Shown piece after piece: positions 37,087 to 49,169 of a stretch of DNA of 64,000 nucleotides; position 1 is the first letter of the stretch, and every line of letters starts with the position of its first letter. Made by a program: the position numbers and the translations under genes. This stretch comes from Deltaproteobacteria bacterium (GTDB lineage Bacteria; Myxococcota_A; UBA9160; UBA4427). The DNA lies in the NCBI GenBank assembly GCA_016713665.1, contig JADJOR010000005.1:744001-808000 (forward strand). Reading direction: 5' to 3'. The notes under the pieces are model-generated. The model was not told where the DNA came from and ran no database searches. It worked only from the letters and a program-made list of their open reading frames with translations.

Positions 37087-37590
37087 TTAACCCAGTCGCT
37101 CAGCTCCGCCGCGCGACCGGGCTCCGCGCCCGTTTCCTTCCCGCGCGTGAACCCCGCGCGCGAGCCAGAGCACGCTCGACTCGAGCTTCTCGATCCCGAC
37201 GAGGATCGCGACGGTGACGACGGAGAGCGTGATCGCGGCCTGCATGAAGCCGAGGCCGATGGCCGAGCCGATTGCGGCGAGGATCCAGATGACGGCGCCG
37301 GTGGTCACGCCCTTCACGACGCCTTCCTGGGCGATCATGACGCCGGCGCCGAGGAAGCCGACGCCGGTCACGAGCTGGCCGAGCACGCGATTCACGTCGG
37401 CCGGAGAGCCGTGGGCCTGGGAAGTCGCGAGGCTGATGAAGGTGGCGGTGCCGAGGGTGACGAGGCAGCCGGTCCGGATGCCGGCGGGCTTGCCGCGCAG
37501 CTGGCGCTCGAAGCCGATGATCGTCCCGCAGAGCAGCGCCGAGCCGACCATCTCCCAGAACGGTCGGGTCAGGGGATCGAGATCGGTCAT
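37087..37590 (-). CDS. MgtC/SapB-family inner-membrane protein
   Basis: 167 residues from ATG 37590. Four to five membrane helices with the family signature LLCGTIIGFERQLRGKPAGIRT, then LVTLGTATF, GVGFLGAGVM and VKGVTTGAVIWILAAIGSAIGLG. These are the standard MgtC N-terminal membrane domain motifs. The soluble C-terminal domain is absent; a short Arg/Gly tail ends the protein. MgtC proteins influence Mg homeostasis and F-ATPase activity in some species. The frame runs back to 37623 but with an Arg/Pro-rich leader. Confidence 0.88.
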   Translation of the reverse strand: MTDLDPLTRPFWEMVGSALLCGTIIGFERQLRGKPAGIRTGCLVTLGTATFISLATSQAHGSPADVNRVLGQLVTGVGFLGAGVMIAQEGVVKGVTTGAVIWILAAIGSAIGLGFMQAAITLSVVTVAILVGIEKLESSVLWLARGVHAREGNGRGARSRGGAERLG

Positions 37591-37706
37591 GCGGGGGCCC
37601 CTCCCGCTGGACGGCCGTCGCATCGGGAGGGGGCGACGGCCTCAGCGTGTCGACGTTGTCGACGGGACGCGCAGGCGACTTGATCGCGGGGCGCCGTTTC
37701 GGCGCT

Positions 37707-38219
37707 TCAGCTATCCCCGAGCTTCGCCCCGTCGCTCGGGGATTTCAGCCAGCCGGCGATGTCCTGGGCGATGACCTTGACCGTCCGTCCGAGCACCGCG
37801 CAGGAGCCCTTGTAGCCGCCGAAGGCTCCGCCCATCGACTGCCGGCGCGCCTTGAACGAAGCGACCTTCTTGCCGTTCTCGTAGAGCGTCCCGGCGACGC
37901 CGGTCGACTTCTGGTGGCCGATGAAGGCGTTGCCCATGCTGATCGCGCTCACGATGCGAAGATCGAGGACGCGACCCGCCGCCGTGTCGACCGGGCGATC
38001 GGTGAACTCGACCTCGACGCCCTGCTCGCGCGCGTACTCCTGCAGGAAGTCCGCGAGCTGCTCGTCGATCTTGCATTCCTGCTTGATCTTGTCCGAGATG
38101 TCGCCGTCCTCCGAGTAGGGGACGGGCCGCTGGACCTTCAACGTCTGGGCCTGCGCCGAAGACGCGAAGAGGGCGAGCACGAACGCGACCCCGACGATGG
38201 CGAGCACGCGAAGCTTCAT
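37707..38219 (-). CDS. Secreted hypothetical protein
   Basis: 170 residues; ATG 38219 has GGAGGAGA at ideal spacing. A clear signal peptide (MKLRVLAIVGVAFVLALFASSAQAQ) is followed by a mixed alpha/beta domain with two Cys (KQECKID and YKGSCAVLG) that may form a disulfide, and blocks such as FIGHQKSTG and GGAFGGYKGSC. It ends with VIAQDIAGWLKSP. I do not recognise a named family with confidence; it recalls small periplasmic DUF4410-like proteins. Divergent from the CoA-transferase operon by 224 bases. Confidence 0.75.
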   Translation of the reverse strand: MKLRVLAIVGVAFVLALFASSAQAQTLKVQRPVPYSEDGDISDKIKQECKIDEQLADFLQEYAREQGVEVEFTDRPVDTAAGRVLDLRIVSAISMGNAFIGHQKSTGVAGTLYENGKKVASFKARRQSMGGAFGGYKGSCAVLGRTVKVIAQDIAGWLKSPSDGAKLGDS

Positions 38220-38443
38220 GGCGATCTCCTCCGGCCGATGTCCGCCCGCACGGCGGCCAGCCGGACCGGAACGTGCCGCAGGCCCGCGCCGAATGCGAGG
38301 CGGAGCGACGATCCCCATGCCCTCGCCGCCCGTCCCGGAATATCGCAAGCTCGGAGACGGGGCCCCGGTCGGCTCCCGCCACGGGGGCGCGGGTCGGTCC
38401 GATCGTCCGCTCGCCCGACGCCCTACGCCTGCGAGGTTCTGCG

Positions 38444-39745
38444 ATGACTTCGACTTCTTCCGCCCGTACGGCTTCTTCTGCCGACGCCGTGTCCGGAACG
38501 ACAGCCGGTCGGCCCGGCGCCCTCGGCCGCTTCCGGATCTGCGACTTCACCGGCCAGCTCGCCGGCGCCGGCGCGACGAAATGGCTCGCGGCGTTCGGGG
38601 CCGAGGTGATTCGGATCGAGGATCCGGTGACCCAGGGGCTCTGGGACATCCTGCGGCCGATGGGGCCCTTCGTCGACGAGCGGCGCGGGCCCGATTTCGG
38701 CGGCGGCTTCAACAACCACAACACCGGGAAGTACGGCATCACGCTGAACCTGCGGACCGAGCGCGCCCGCGAGCTGCTCGTCGAGATCGTGAAGCGCAGC
38801 GACGTCGTCAGCGAGAACTTCTCGAAGGGCGTGCTCGAGCGCTGGGGCTTCGGATACGAGCGCCTGCGCGCGATCAAGCCGGACATCATCTACGTCTCGA
38901 ATTGCGGCTTCGGGCAGAAGGGCCCGTACTCGGACTTCAAGACCTGGGGCCCGATCGTGCAGGCGATGTCGGGGCTGACCCATCTCTCGGGCCTCGCGGG
39001 CGAAGAGCCGGCGGGCTGGGGCTATTCGTACATGGACCATACCGGCGGCATGTACATGGCGATCGCGATCCTGCTCGCCCTGATCCATCGCGAGCGGACG
39101 GGCGAAGGCCAGTGGATCGACATGTCCTGCACCGACTCCGCCCTCACGCTGACGGGCACCTCGGTCCTCGACTACACCGTGAACGGTCGCACGACCCGCC
39201 GCCCGGGCTACCCCGACAGCAATCACAGCGAGCACCCGGCGATGGCGCCCCACGCCATCTACCCCTGCCGCGGCGACGACGAGTGGATCGCGATCGCCTG
39301 CCGCCACGACGCCGACTGGCAGAGGCTCGCCGCGAAGATCGCGGCGCCCTGGACCGGCGATGCGCGCTTCGCGTCCGTCGCCGGCCGCCGCGCCGCGCAG
39401 GTCGAGCTCGACCGCGCCCTCGGAGACTGGACGCGGCCCCAGGAGAAGTGGGGGCTCGCGAAGGCGCTCCAGGCCCTGGGCATCCCGGCCGCCGCGGTCG
39501 CGAAGCCCGAGGAGCGCATCGACCAGGACGAGAACACCCGCGCGTGGGGCCTCTTCCCGACCGTGACCCACACCAAGATGGGGAAGGTCCGGGTCGACGG
39601 CCTGCCCGCCCATCTCGCGAAGACCGACTGGAAGATCGAGCGCGGCGCGCCCTGCGTCGGCGAGCACACCGATCTCGTCCTCGGCCGACTGCTCGGTCTG
39701 TCGGACGAGGCGCTCGCGAAGCTCCACGCGGAGGGAATCGTATGA
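38444..39745 (+). CDS. CaiB/BaiF class III CoA-transferase, catalytic subunit
   Basis: 433 residues. Transfers CoA between carboxylic acids through an enzyme-bound anhydride. RFRICDFTGQLAGAGATKWLAAFGAEVIRIEDP opens the Rossmann-like domain; GYSYMDHTGGMYMA carries the catalytic Asp (about D198); GEGQWIDMSC, YPCRGDDEWIAIACR and CVGEHTDLVL are family motifs. ATG 38444 starts after an Ala/Ser/Thr leader of about 25 residues. It overlaps the next CoA-transferase by ATGA, pointing to a heteromeric enzyme. Confidence 0.92.
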   Translation: MTSTSSARTASSADAVSGTTAGRPGALGRFRICDFTGQLAGAGATKWLAAFGAEVIRIEDPVTQGLWDILRPMGPFVDERRGPDFGGGFNNHNTGKYGITLNLRTERARELLVEIVKRSDVVSENFSKGVLERWGFGYERLRAIKPDIIYVSNCGFGQKGPYSDFKTWGPIVQAMSGLTHLSGLAGEEPAGWGYSYMDHTGGMYMAIAILLALIHRERTGEGQWIDMSCTDSALTLTGTSVLDYTVNGRTTRRPGYPDSNHSEHPAMAPHAIYPCRGDDEWIAIACRHDADWQRLAAKIAAPWTGDARFASVAGRRAAQVELDRALGDWTRPQEKWGLAKALQALGIPAAAVAKPEERIDQDENTRAWGLFPTVTHTKMGKVRVDGLPAHLAKTDWKIERGAPCVGEHTDLVLGRLLGLSDEALAKLHAEGIV

Positions 39746-41010
39746 GCGGCGCGAAGGCGGACGGAAGCGGCGCGAAGAGCGCGACGGGCGGCGCCCTCGC
39801 GGGTCTGCGCGTCGTCGAGCTCGCGAGCGAGCGCTGCGCCTGGGCGGGCAAGCTCCTCGCCGACATGGGCGCCGACGTGATCCTGGTCGAGCCGCCGGCG
39901 GGCGACGCCGCGCGCCAGTACGGGCCCTTCCTCGAGGATCGCCCCGGCCCCGACCGCAGCCTCTACTGGTGGCACCACCATACGAGCAAGCGCGGCATCG
40001 TCCTCGATCTCGAGACCGAATCCGGCCGAACGGCGCTGCGCAAGCTCGCAGCGACCGCGGACGTCCTGCTCGAGTCCGAGGCGCCGGGAACCCTCGCCGC
40101 GAAGGGCCTCGACCATCCCGAGCTCTGCGGCGCGAATCCGCGCCTCGTCTACTGCTCGCTCACGCCCTTCGGCCGCAGCGGCCCGCGCAAGGACGAGCTC
40201 GCGACGGATCTGACGGTCCTCGCCGCCGGCGGGCCGGTCTGGATGAACGGCTACGACGACCATTCGATCCCGCCGATGCGCGGGCTCGGCCATCAGGGCT
40301 ACGCGATGGGGTGTCATTATGCGGTGATGTCGATCCTGACGGCGATCCTCTGGCGCAGCGCGTCGGGGGAGGGCCAGCACATCGACGTCAACCTGCACGC
40401 AGCGGCCAACGTCACGACCGAGGCCGGCTCGTACTCCTGGCTCGTGGCGCGGGACACGGTGCAGCGACAGACGGGACGGCACGCGGGGCCGATGCCGTCG
40501 ATGCCGTCGCAGATGCGCTGCGCCGACGGGCGCTACGTGAACACCGGCGTCCCCCCGCGCAAGCCCCTCGAGTTCAAGCGGACCCTCGAGTGGCTCCGCT
40601 CCCTCGGCCTCGAGGCGAAGCTGCCGGAGGCGGTCTTCCTCCAGGTCGGCGCCGACATGGAGTCGATCGACCTGTCGAAGATCGGGCAGGACGACACGGT
40701 GACGGCGGTCTTCGGCGCCGGGCGCGAGGCGATGAACCTGATCGCGCAGCACGTCTCCGCCCACGACTTCTTCATCGGCGCCCAGCGCGCGGGGCTCGCC
40801 GTCGGGGCGATCCTCGCGCCCGAGGAGGCCTACGAGGACGTCCACTACAAGGCTCGCGGCATGCAGGTCGAGGTCGACCACCCCGAGCTCGGCCGCAAGC
40901 TCCGCTATCCCGGCGCGCCCTACGCCCTCGAGAAGGGCGCCTGGCAGATCGCGCGCCGCGCGCCGCGCCTCGGCGAGCACACGCAGGAGATCCTCGCGGA
41001 GCTCGGCTGA
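39742..41010 (+). CDS. CaiB/BaiF CoA-transferase, second subunit without catalytic Asp
   Basis: 422 residues. Same fold as its neighbour: GLRVVELASERCAWAGKLLADMGADVILVEPP, TSKRGIVLDLET, YCSLTPFGRSGPRKD, GEGQHIDVNL and LGEHTQEIL. At the place of the catalytic Asp the sequence reads MRGLGHQGYAMG (H184-Q185), so the nucleophile is gone. In benzylsuccinate CoA-transferase (BbsE/BbsF) and similar enzymes one subunit of a heteromer also lacks it. The ATGA overlap with the upstream catalytic gene supports a two-subunit enzyme. Substrate unknown. Confidence 0.88.
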   Translation: MSGAKADGSGAKSATGGALAGLRVVELASERCAWAGKLLADMGADVILVEPPAGDAARQYGPFLEDRPGPDRSLYWWHHHTSKRGIVLDLETESGRTALRKLAATADVLLESEAPGTLAAKGLDHPELCGANPRLVYCSLTPFGRSGPRKDELATDLTVLAAGGPVWMNGYDDHSIPPMRGLGHQGYAMGCHYAVMSILTAILWRSASGEGQHIDVNLHAAANVTTEAGSYSWLVARDTVQRQTGRHAGPMPSMPSQMRCADGRYVNTGVPPRKPLEFKRTLEWLRSLGLEAKLPEAVFLQVGADMESIDLSKIGQDDTVTAVFGAGREAMNLIAQHVSAHDFFIGAQRAGLAVGAILAPEEAYEDVHYKARGMQVEVDHPELGRKLRYPGAPYALEKGAWQIARRAPRLGEHTQEILAELG

Positions 41011-41031
41011 GGCGTCGCCCGCCCCGCTCGA

Positions 41032-42194
41032 CTAACGCTCCGCGCGGTCTGCGCCGGCCGCCCCGAGTGCGGGGCGCCGCAGCGCGACCTCGTAGACCCG
41101 CTGCGCCGCCCACGCGACGACGGCGGCGCTCAGGAGGGTCATCGCGATCGGCAGGTGCGTGCCTTCGACGTTCATGCCGGGCAGCGCGGTGCGGCCGTCG
41201 AGGGCGACCGAGGCGAAGCCGACCGCGGCCCACAGGCTCGCCAGCAGGATCGGCCCGAGGATCGATCCCGTCGCCGAGCGCACGATCCCGAGCAGCCAGC
41301 CCATCGCGAAGAAGGCGATGAAGGCCGCCGCGAAGCGCGCGGGGCTCGTCGATGGCACGGGGCGCACCATCGTCCAGAGCAGCGCCGTCAGCGTGATGCC
41401 CCGGGCGAAGCCGAGATGCCCGATCAGGCCCTGCTGGATCACGCCGCGAAACAGGAACTCGTGGATGACCGGCGCGATCCCGACGGAAACGATGAACGCC
41501 TCCATCAGATTGAAGGGATCGTTCGGGTCGAGGAGCGGCTCGGGCGTCTCCTCTTCTACGGCCACGGATGCGGGCTTGGTGACGGTCGCAGGGGCCGGCC
41601 CCGGCTTCGGCTCTTTCGGCCCGTCGGCCGCGGAGGGCGCGACGGACTCTTCGCTCGTCATCCCGGGCTCGGTCGTGCTCTCGGTCGGCGCCGCGGCCGC
41701 GGCGTCGCCGTCTTCGGACGTTCCCGCGCTGGCAGCCGCAGCCGCGCGCCCGGTCTCCGTCCCGGTCTCGGGCTTTGCGTCCCCGGTCTCGTCCCTGGTC
41801 TCGGGCACGGGCGCGGTCTCGGGCGCGCTCGCCGCGTTCGCCTCGGTCTTCTCGACCTCGGCCTGCACCTTTTTCGGCGACCAGTCGTAGGCGAAGTTGT
41901 CGAGCTCGCTCGCGAGCAGCACGGCCGGGGCGAGACAGAAGATCAGCGGAAGCGCGCGCCAATCGAGGCCGGCGAGGCCGATGCGCAGGCCCTGGGGCTC
42001 GGCGACGCGGCGCGCGGCGAGGGTCGCGACGCCGCCGACGCCGATCGCGGTGCCGAGGCCCTCGGCGGCGATCAGGCCGAGATCGATGAAAAGGAAGCCG
42101 ACGAAGCCGCCGGCGAGGATCGCGCCGATCGTCAGCAGGAAGGCCGTGCGGACGTCGGGAAAAGGGCGTTCGAGTTGGGGTCGCCTCGGCTCGT

Positions 42195-42198
<4 letters not shown>
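41032..42198 (-). CDS. CPBP (CAAX-like) membrane protein with degenerate active site
   Basis: 388 residues. Membrane helices flank an unusually long acidic, Ala/Glu/Pro/Thr-rich insertion (residues about 110-220). The region VIHEFLFRGVIQQGL matches CPBP motif 1 (EExxxR) except that the first Glu is His246; Glu247 and Arg251 remain. The second motif, normally FxxxH, reads LLWTMVRPV without His, and the third lacks its His. The glutamic protease activity is therefore doubtful. The protein stops at 41032, 22 bases from the convergent CoA-transferase, and its start overlaps the uvrA stop (ATGA). Confidence 0.78.
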
Positions 42199-45147
<2,949 letters not shown>

Positions 45148-45155
<8 letters not shown>

Positions 45156-46212
45156 CGAAGGCGCCCTTCTTCTCGACGTGGGTCTGCTTGCGCAGCACGT
45201 CGATCCACTTGACGTACTCGGCCTCGGTCTTCTCCTGGAAGATCACGTTGCGCAGCTGGGGCTGGGCCTCTTCAAAGCTGATCCGCTTGAACGGGCGCCG
45301 ATCGACGAGCTCGAGCAGATTGCAGCCGAAGGGCATCTCGATGGCCGACGAGAGCTGGCCCGGGGCGAGCTTCGCGATCGCGCTCTCCATCCAGGACGCG
45401 AGCTCGTCGTGATGGATCCAGCCGAGATCGCCCTCGCGATCGGGGTTCATCTCGGTGATGCGGCGAGCGACCTGCTGGAACTCGGCGCCCGACTGGATCT
45501 CGGCGCGGGCCTCTTCGATGCGGGTGCAGGCCTCTGCGCCGGAGCGCTCTTCCGGACCGCCGACGCGCACGACGATGTGGCGCAGGTAGACCTCTTCGCC
45601 GCCGCTCGGCTGCTTGGCGAAGCGGTCGTCGTACATCTTCTGGATCTCTTCCTGGCTGACCTCGACCCGCGAGCGCACCATCGCGTTCACGACCTTGCTG
45701 CGCTCGATCTCCCCCTGGATCTTCTTGCGGTATTCGTCCTTCGAGAGGCCGTGGCTCTGGATGCTCTTGTAGAGCTCCTCGGGGGTCAGGCCGTTGTCCT
45801 CGGCGATGGCGGCGATCGCCTGGTCGATCTCTTCGCGCTCGGCGGTGAGCTCGAGGCGTTCGACGACGGAGGTCAGGAGCTTTCCCTCGATGAGGCGCTC
45901 GAGGGCGTCGGCGCGGACGCGCTGGACCTCGGCCTCCGGGGCCCCGGCCTTCCGCATCCGCTCCTCGACCGGCGCCGACATCTCCATCACCTCGGAGACG
46001 AGCACGATGTCGTTGCCGACCTGCGCCGCGATGCCCTCGACGAGCTTCTCGGTCGCCGCGGCCGGGCGCGCCGCGAGCGGGCCGACGGCGCCGGGCAGGG
46101 CGAGAAAGGCGAAAAGGGCGAGGGCGGCGCCTCCGTCCCGAAGCCCGGTCGGGCCGGAACGGGTCGATTTTCGCAGTCGCGGGCGAACGAGGATCGGCAG
46201 ACGTTGCCGCAT
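45148..46212 (-). CDS. SurA-like periplasmic peptidyl-prolyl isomerase/chaperone
   Basis: 354 residues. A hydrophobic export signal (about 28-50, ending RPAAA) precedes the SurA N-terminal domain (VEGIAAQVGNDIVLVSEVME, RADALERLIEGKLL, ELYKSIQSHGLSKDEYRKKI). One parvulin domain follows: EVYLRHIVVRV, FQQVARRITE, GDLGWIHHDELAS and PFGCNLLELVDRR. It likely assists outer-membrane protein folding. Single rotamase domain where E. coli SurA has two. Confidence 0.88.
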
Positions 46213-46303
46213 GACGGGGGGACCTCCGGAGCGGATCCCGATCCGGGGTCTCGACTCCGCGGCCCAGTCTAGCCTCGCCTGGCCGCGGTCGCGCCGCGCC
46301 CGC

Positions 46304-47314
46304 TCAGGAGGGAGCGAGCCCCGGCCAGGGTCGGAAGGTCGCGCGCGGGGTTTCGGGGCCGCTCGCTTCCCGGCGCGGCCAGAGGGAGGGATCGACGAGC
46401 GGCGCCTCGGCGGTCGGCAGGCGGTCGATCAGGCCGCTCAGCTGGGCCCCGTCGATCGACTCGTCCTCCCAGTCACGCAGGAGCTCCCCGAGCTGGGCCA
46501 CCGTCTCACAGCCGAGGACCGGATGGACGCCCGGCAGCTCCCGTACGAAGGCCAGGTAGACCGCCCGCGGTCGGACGCCGAGCTCTTTCGCGAAGGTCTC
46601 GATCGCGCGCATCGGGGCGGCCAGCGGCGAGAGGAAGCCGGGAACCCGGGCCGGGCCGAGATGGGCCACACCCTGGAGATAGATGCTGCGGACGTAGACG
46701 GTGCGACCGGCTTCCCGGGCACGAGGGAAGAAGCCCTGGCGGTAGAGGCGCAGGTCGAGGAGCGAGGTCGCGACCTGCAGGCACTCGATCTCCGGGTCGT
46801 CGAGGGCGGCCCAGGCCTCTTCGGGATTCGCCGCCGAGACACCGAGCTGACCGATGCGGCCGGCCTCGCGCTCGGCCATGAGCGTGCGCCAGAGCTTGCC
46901 GCCGAAGGCGTGGCGATGGGCCTGGCGGTGGAGCAGCAGGACGGGGAGCCGCTCGAGGCCCAGGGCTTCACGGCTCTTCGCGAGGCTCGCGGCGACGCGG
47001 TCGAGGCTCTCGCCGAGCTCGAGGCCCGGGGCTTCGACGTCGGGGGCGAGCTTCGTGACGACGCGCCAGTCGTCGTGGCCGGCGAGCGCGCGGCCGACGC
47101 GGGCCTCGCTCTCGCCGTAGGCGCGGGCGGTGTCGATCGAACGGATGCCGGCCTCGCGGGCGAGGGTGAGCATGCGGTCGAGCTCGCCGAGATTCGGCGG
47201 ACCGGTCCGGTTCGCGATGCCGTAGGCCATGCCCCATTGGGCGCTGCCGAGCGTCAGTCGCCGCGGATCGCGGGTGCGCGTGCCCTGCCAGGTCGAAAGA
47301 GTCCGGTCTACCAC
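46304..47314 (-). CDS. Aldo/keto reductase in the nucleotide-sugar operon
   Basis: 336 residues from GTG 47314, which overlaps the SDR stop. The AKR barrel begins LTLGSAQWGMAYGI; catalytic tetrad residues appear as Asp in SIDTARAYG, Tyr in AYG, Lys in VVTKLAP and His in LLLHRQAH. GQLGVSAANPEEA and the closing block LGCETVAQLGELL are family-typical. Members next to cytidylyltransferases and SDRs are usual in surface-glycan clusters, where they probably act on modified sugars. Third gene of the operon. Confidence 0.88.
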   Translation of the reverse strand: MVDRTLSTWQGTRTRDPRRLTLGSAQWGMAYGIANRTGPPNLGELDRMLTLAREAGIRSIDTARAYGESEARVGRALAGHDDWRVVTKLAPDVEAPGLELGESLDRVAASLAKSREALGLERLPVLLLHRQAHRHAFGGKLWRTLMAEREAGRIGQLGVSAANPEEAWAALDDPEIECLQVATSLLDLRLYRQGFFPRAREAGRTVYVRSIYLQGVAHLGPARVPGFLSPLAAPMRAIETFAKELGVRPRAVYLAFVRELPGVHPVLGCETVAQLGELLRDWEDESIDGAQLSGLIDRLPTAEAPLVDPSLWPRREASGPETPRATFRPWPGLAPS

Positions 47315-48108
47315 GTGGTCCAACCTCCATCGACGACGAGGTCGTGCCCCGTGACGAAGCTCGAAAGCGGTGAGAGCAGAAAGGCGACGGGGCCGGCCAG
47401 CTCGGCGGCGTCGCCGACGCGGCCCAGCGGCACGCGCCGGGCGAGCTCCGCGACGAAGCCCGCCTCGCGCTGGACGACCTGCGAAGGAAACGGGCCCGGG
47501 CTGACGCAGTTCACGCGGATGCCGTCCGGCGCATAATGACACGCCGCATAACGCGTGAACTCGATCACGCCGGCCTTCGCCGCGCCATAGGCCGGCGGAT
47601 TGTGGAATTGCGGATGGTTCTTGTAGGTCTCGGGATTCGGGGAGACGAGGCCGTACATCGAGGCGACGTTCACGATCGCGCCGCCCTGGCCCGCGTCGAT
47701 CATGCGCGCCGCGGCGGCCTCGGTCGCGAGGATCAGGTCCGAGAGGGTGCTCTCGACGGTCTCCTCGACCGCCGAACGCTCGAGCGAGCGAAGCAGCGTT
47801 CGCCGCCCACCGACGGCGTTGTTGACCCAGCCGTGGACGCGTCCCGCCTCCTTCTCGATCCGGTCGAGGACGCGGGCGAGATCGGCGTCGAGATGCTGGT
47901 CGGCGGGCTCGGGGACGATCGTGCCCGAGAGGTCGGCGGCGAGCGCGGCCGTCTCCTCGAGCGGCTCCCGGCGTCGTCCGAAGACGACGACCGTCGCGCC
48001 GAGCGACGCGAGCCCGAGCGCGATCGCGCGCCCCAGATGGCTCCCGCCGCCGCTGACGCCGATTCCCCAACCCGCCATCGCATCGCGCGCGAGCAGCTTC
48101 GCGTTCAT
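47308..48108 (-). CDS. SDR-family oxidoreductase in the nucleotide-sugar operon
   Basis: 266 residues from ATG 48108, with GGAGGAAGG directly upstream. The cofactor loop is the variant SGGGSHLGRA; GWVNNAVGG, NVASMYG (catalytic Ser), YGAAKAG (Tyr, Lys) and GHDLVVDGGW follow. The NPETYKNHPQFHNPPAY insertion before the active Tyr resembles SDRs of the PtmA type that accompany nonulosonic-acid cytidylyltransferases. The start overlaps the cytidylyltransferase stop (ATGA) and the stop overlaps the reductase start. Confidence 0.88.
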   Translation of the reverse strand: MNAKLLARDAMAGWGIGVSGGGSHLGRAIALGLASLGATVVVFGRRREPLEETAALAADLSGTIVPEPADQHLDADLARVLDRIEKEAGRVHGWVNNAVGGRRTLLRSLERSAVEETVESTLSDLILATEAAAARMIDAGQGGAIVNVASMYGLVSPNPETYKNHPQFHNPPAYGAAKAGVIEFTRYAACHYAPDGIRVNCVSPGPFPSQVVQREAGFVAELARRVPLGRVGDAAELAGPVAFLLSPLSSFVTGHDLVVDGGWTTW

Positions 48109-48866
48109 CCTTCCTCCAGCTTCTTCTGGACGACGTGGGCGTTCATCGCCGGGATCTCGGGCACGCCGTCGAGCAGGCCGACCATCGCCGGGTAGTCGAT
48201 CGTGGCGACCTCGCTCGCGAAGAGCCGGAACGCGCTGCGCGCCATCGCGAGGTCTTCGTAGGTGTCGACCGTCCAGCGCCAGCTCGGGCGCTCGGGCCAG
48301 CTCGTCGGCAGCGCGACGGACTCGCAGCGGCCGTTGGCCGAGAGGAAGCTCGTGACGTGGACGCGGTGATGGAACTGGTTCGCGGGGATCGCGGCGGCCG
48401 CACGGCGCAGGGCGTCGGCGCGGACCAGCTCGACGCCGTAGCCGACGGGGCGACCACCGCGGGCGCGGATCAGCTCGATCGACTTCGCGTCTTCTTCTTT
48501 CGAGGCCTCGAGCTCGTCGCGCGCGGCGACGAGGACGTCGATGGCGGGGGCGTCGAGGAAGGGATTGTCGGCGGTGACCCGCACGAGCCAGTCGGCGCCG
48601 GTCTCGTCGGCGACGTCGAGGAAGCGGGAGAGGACGTCGGTCGCATGGCCCCGGTAGACCCGGAGCCCGAGCTCGAAGCCCCAGGCCTCGGTCACGTCGT
48701 CCGCCGGATCGCTCGACGTCGCGAGCCACCACGCGTCGACCCGGGCCCGGGCGATCCGGGTCGCGAGCAGCGCCAGCAGGGGCCGCCCGCCGAGGGGCGC
48801 GAGGATCTTGCCCGGGAGGCGCTCGGAGCCCATGCGGGCCTGGATGATGCCGACGGTCTTCGCCAT
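48105..48866 (-). CDS. SpsF-like cytidylyltransferase
   Basis: 253 residues. N-terminal signature IIQARMGSERLPGKIL is that of CMP-sugar synthetases (NeuA/KdsB/SpsF). VTADNPFLD is the metal-binding Asp region and RWTVDTYEDLA is typical of the SpsF group. It would activate an acidic sugar as CMP-sugar for a surface polysaccharide or glycoprotein. First gene of the operon with the SDR and reductase; its start lies about 170 bases from a palindromic operator shared with the divergent TetR gene. Confidence 0.88.
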   Translation of the reverse strand: MAKTVGIIQARMGSERLPGKILAPLGGRPLLALLATRIARARVDAWWLATSSDPADDVTEAWGFELGLRVYRGHATDVLSRFLDVADETGADWLVRVTADNPFLDAPAIDVLVAARDELEASKEEDAKSIELIRARGGRPVGYGVELVRADALRRAAAAIPANQFHHRVHVTSFLSANGRCESVALPTSWPERPSWRWTVDTYEDLAMARSAFRLFASEVATIDYPAMVGLLDGVPEIPAMNAHVVQKKLEEG

Positions 48867-49169
48867 GGAGCGCTCTCCCGGAACGGGGTCTCCTGCCGGA
48901 CGGATTGGCCGGACAGGCCGGCCGGCCGGTCCGGTCGGACGTGCCAGTCCGATGAGCCGGTCGGACGGACCGACTTCGCTCCACCTTCGGCAGAACGTGT
49001 GCATCGGCTTTGCAGAATTCCGCGGGTCAAGTCTATTTGATTGATCAATCAGGAATGAGTAGGTCGTCGTCGGCATCCCTCGATCGGATCCAAGTCGACC
49101 AGGCCGACTCTCGGATCCATGAAGCATCGATCACTGGAAACGGATGGATCAATCAAATAGCTTCAGGCC
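48867..49169. promoter_or_regulatory. Divergent regulatory gap between the sugar operon and tetR
   Basis: 303 bases between two divergent starts. 48890-48975 is made of repeated GGCCGG and GTCGGAC elements of low complexity. The right part contains the operator palindrome at 49038-49051 and its half-copy at 49145-49155. Both promoters should lie here. Confidence 0.6.
49038..49051. promoter_or_regulatory. Perfect 14-base palindrome, probable TetR operator
   Basis: TGATTGATCAATCA is exactly self-complementary. A second, inverted partial copy (GATCAATCAAATAG, 49148-49161) matches CTATTTGATTGATC (49033-49046), so the two form a 14-base inverted pair bracketing about 100 bases. The second copy lies just before the tetR start, as expected for autoregulation. 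Confidence 0.65.

Noticed and set aside
48890..48975. Repeated GGCCGG and GTCGGAC elements before the sugar operon as a CRISPR-like or iteron array
   Set aside because: Units are irregular in length and spacing; it is low-complexity GC-rich sequence without true repeat-spacer order.
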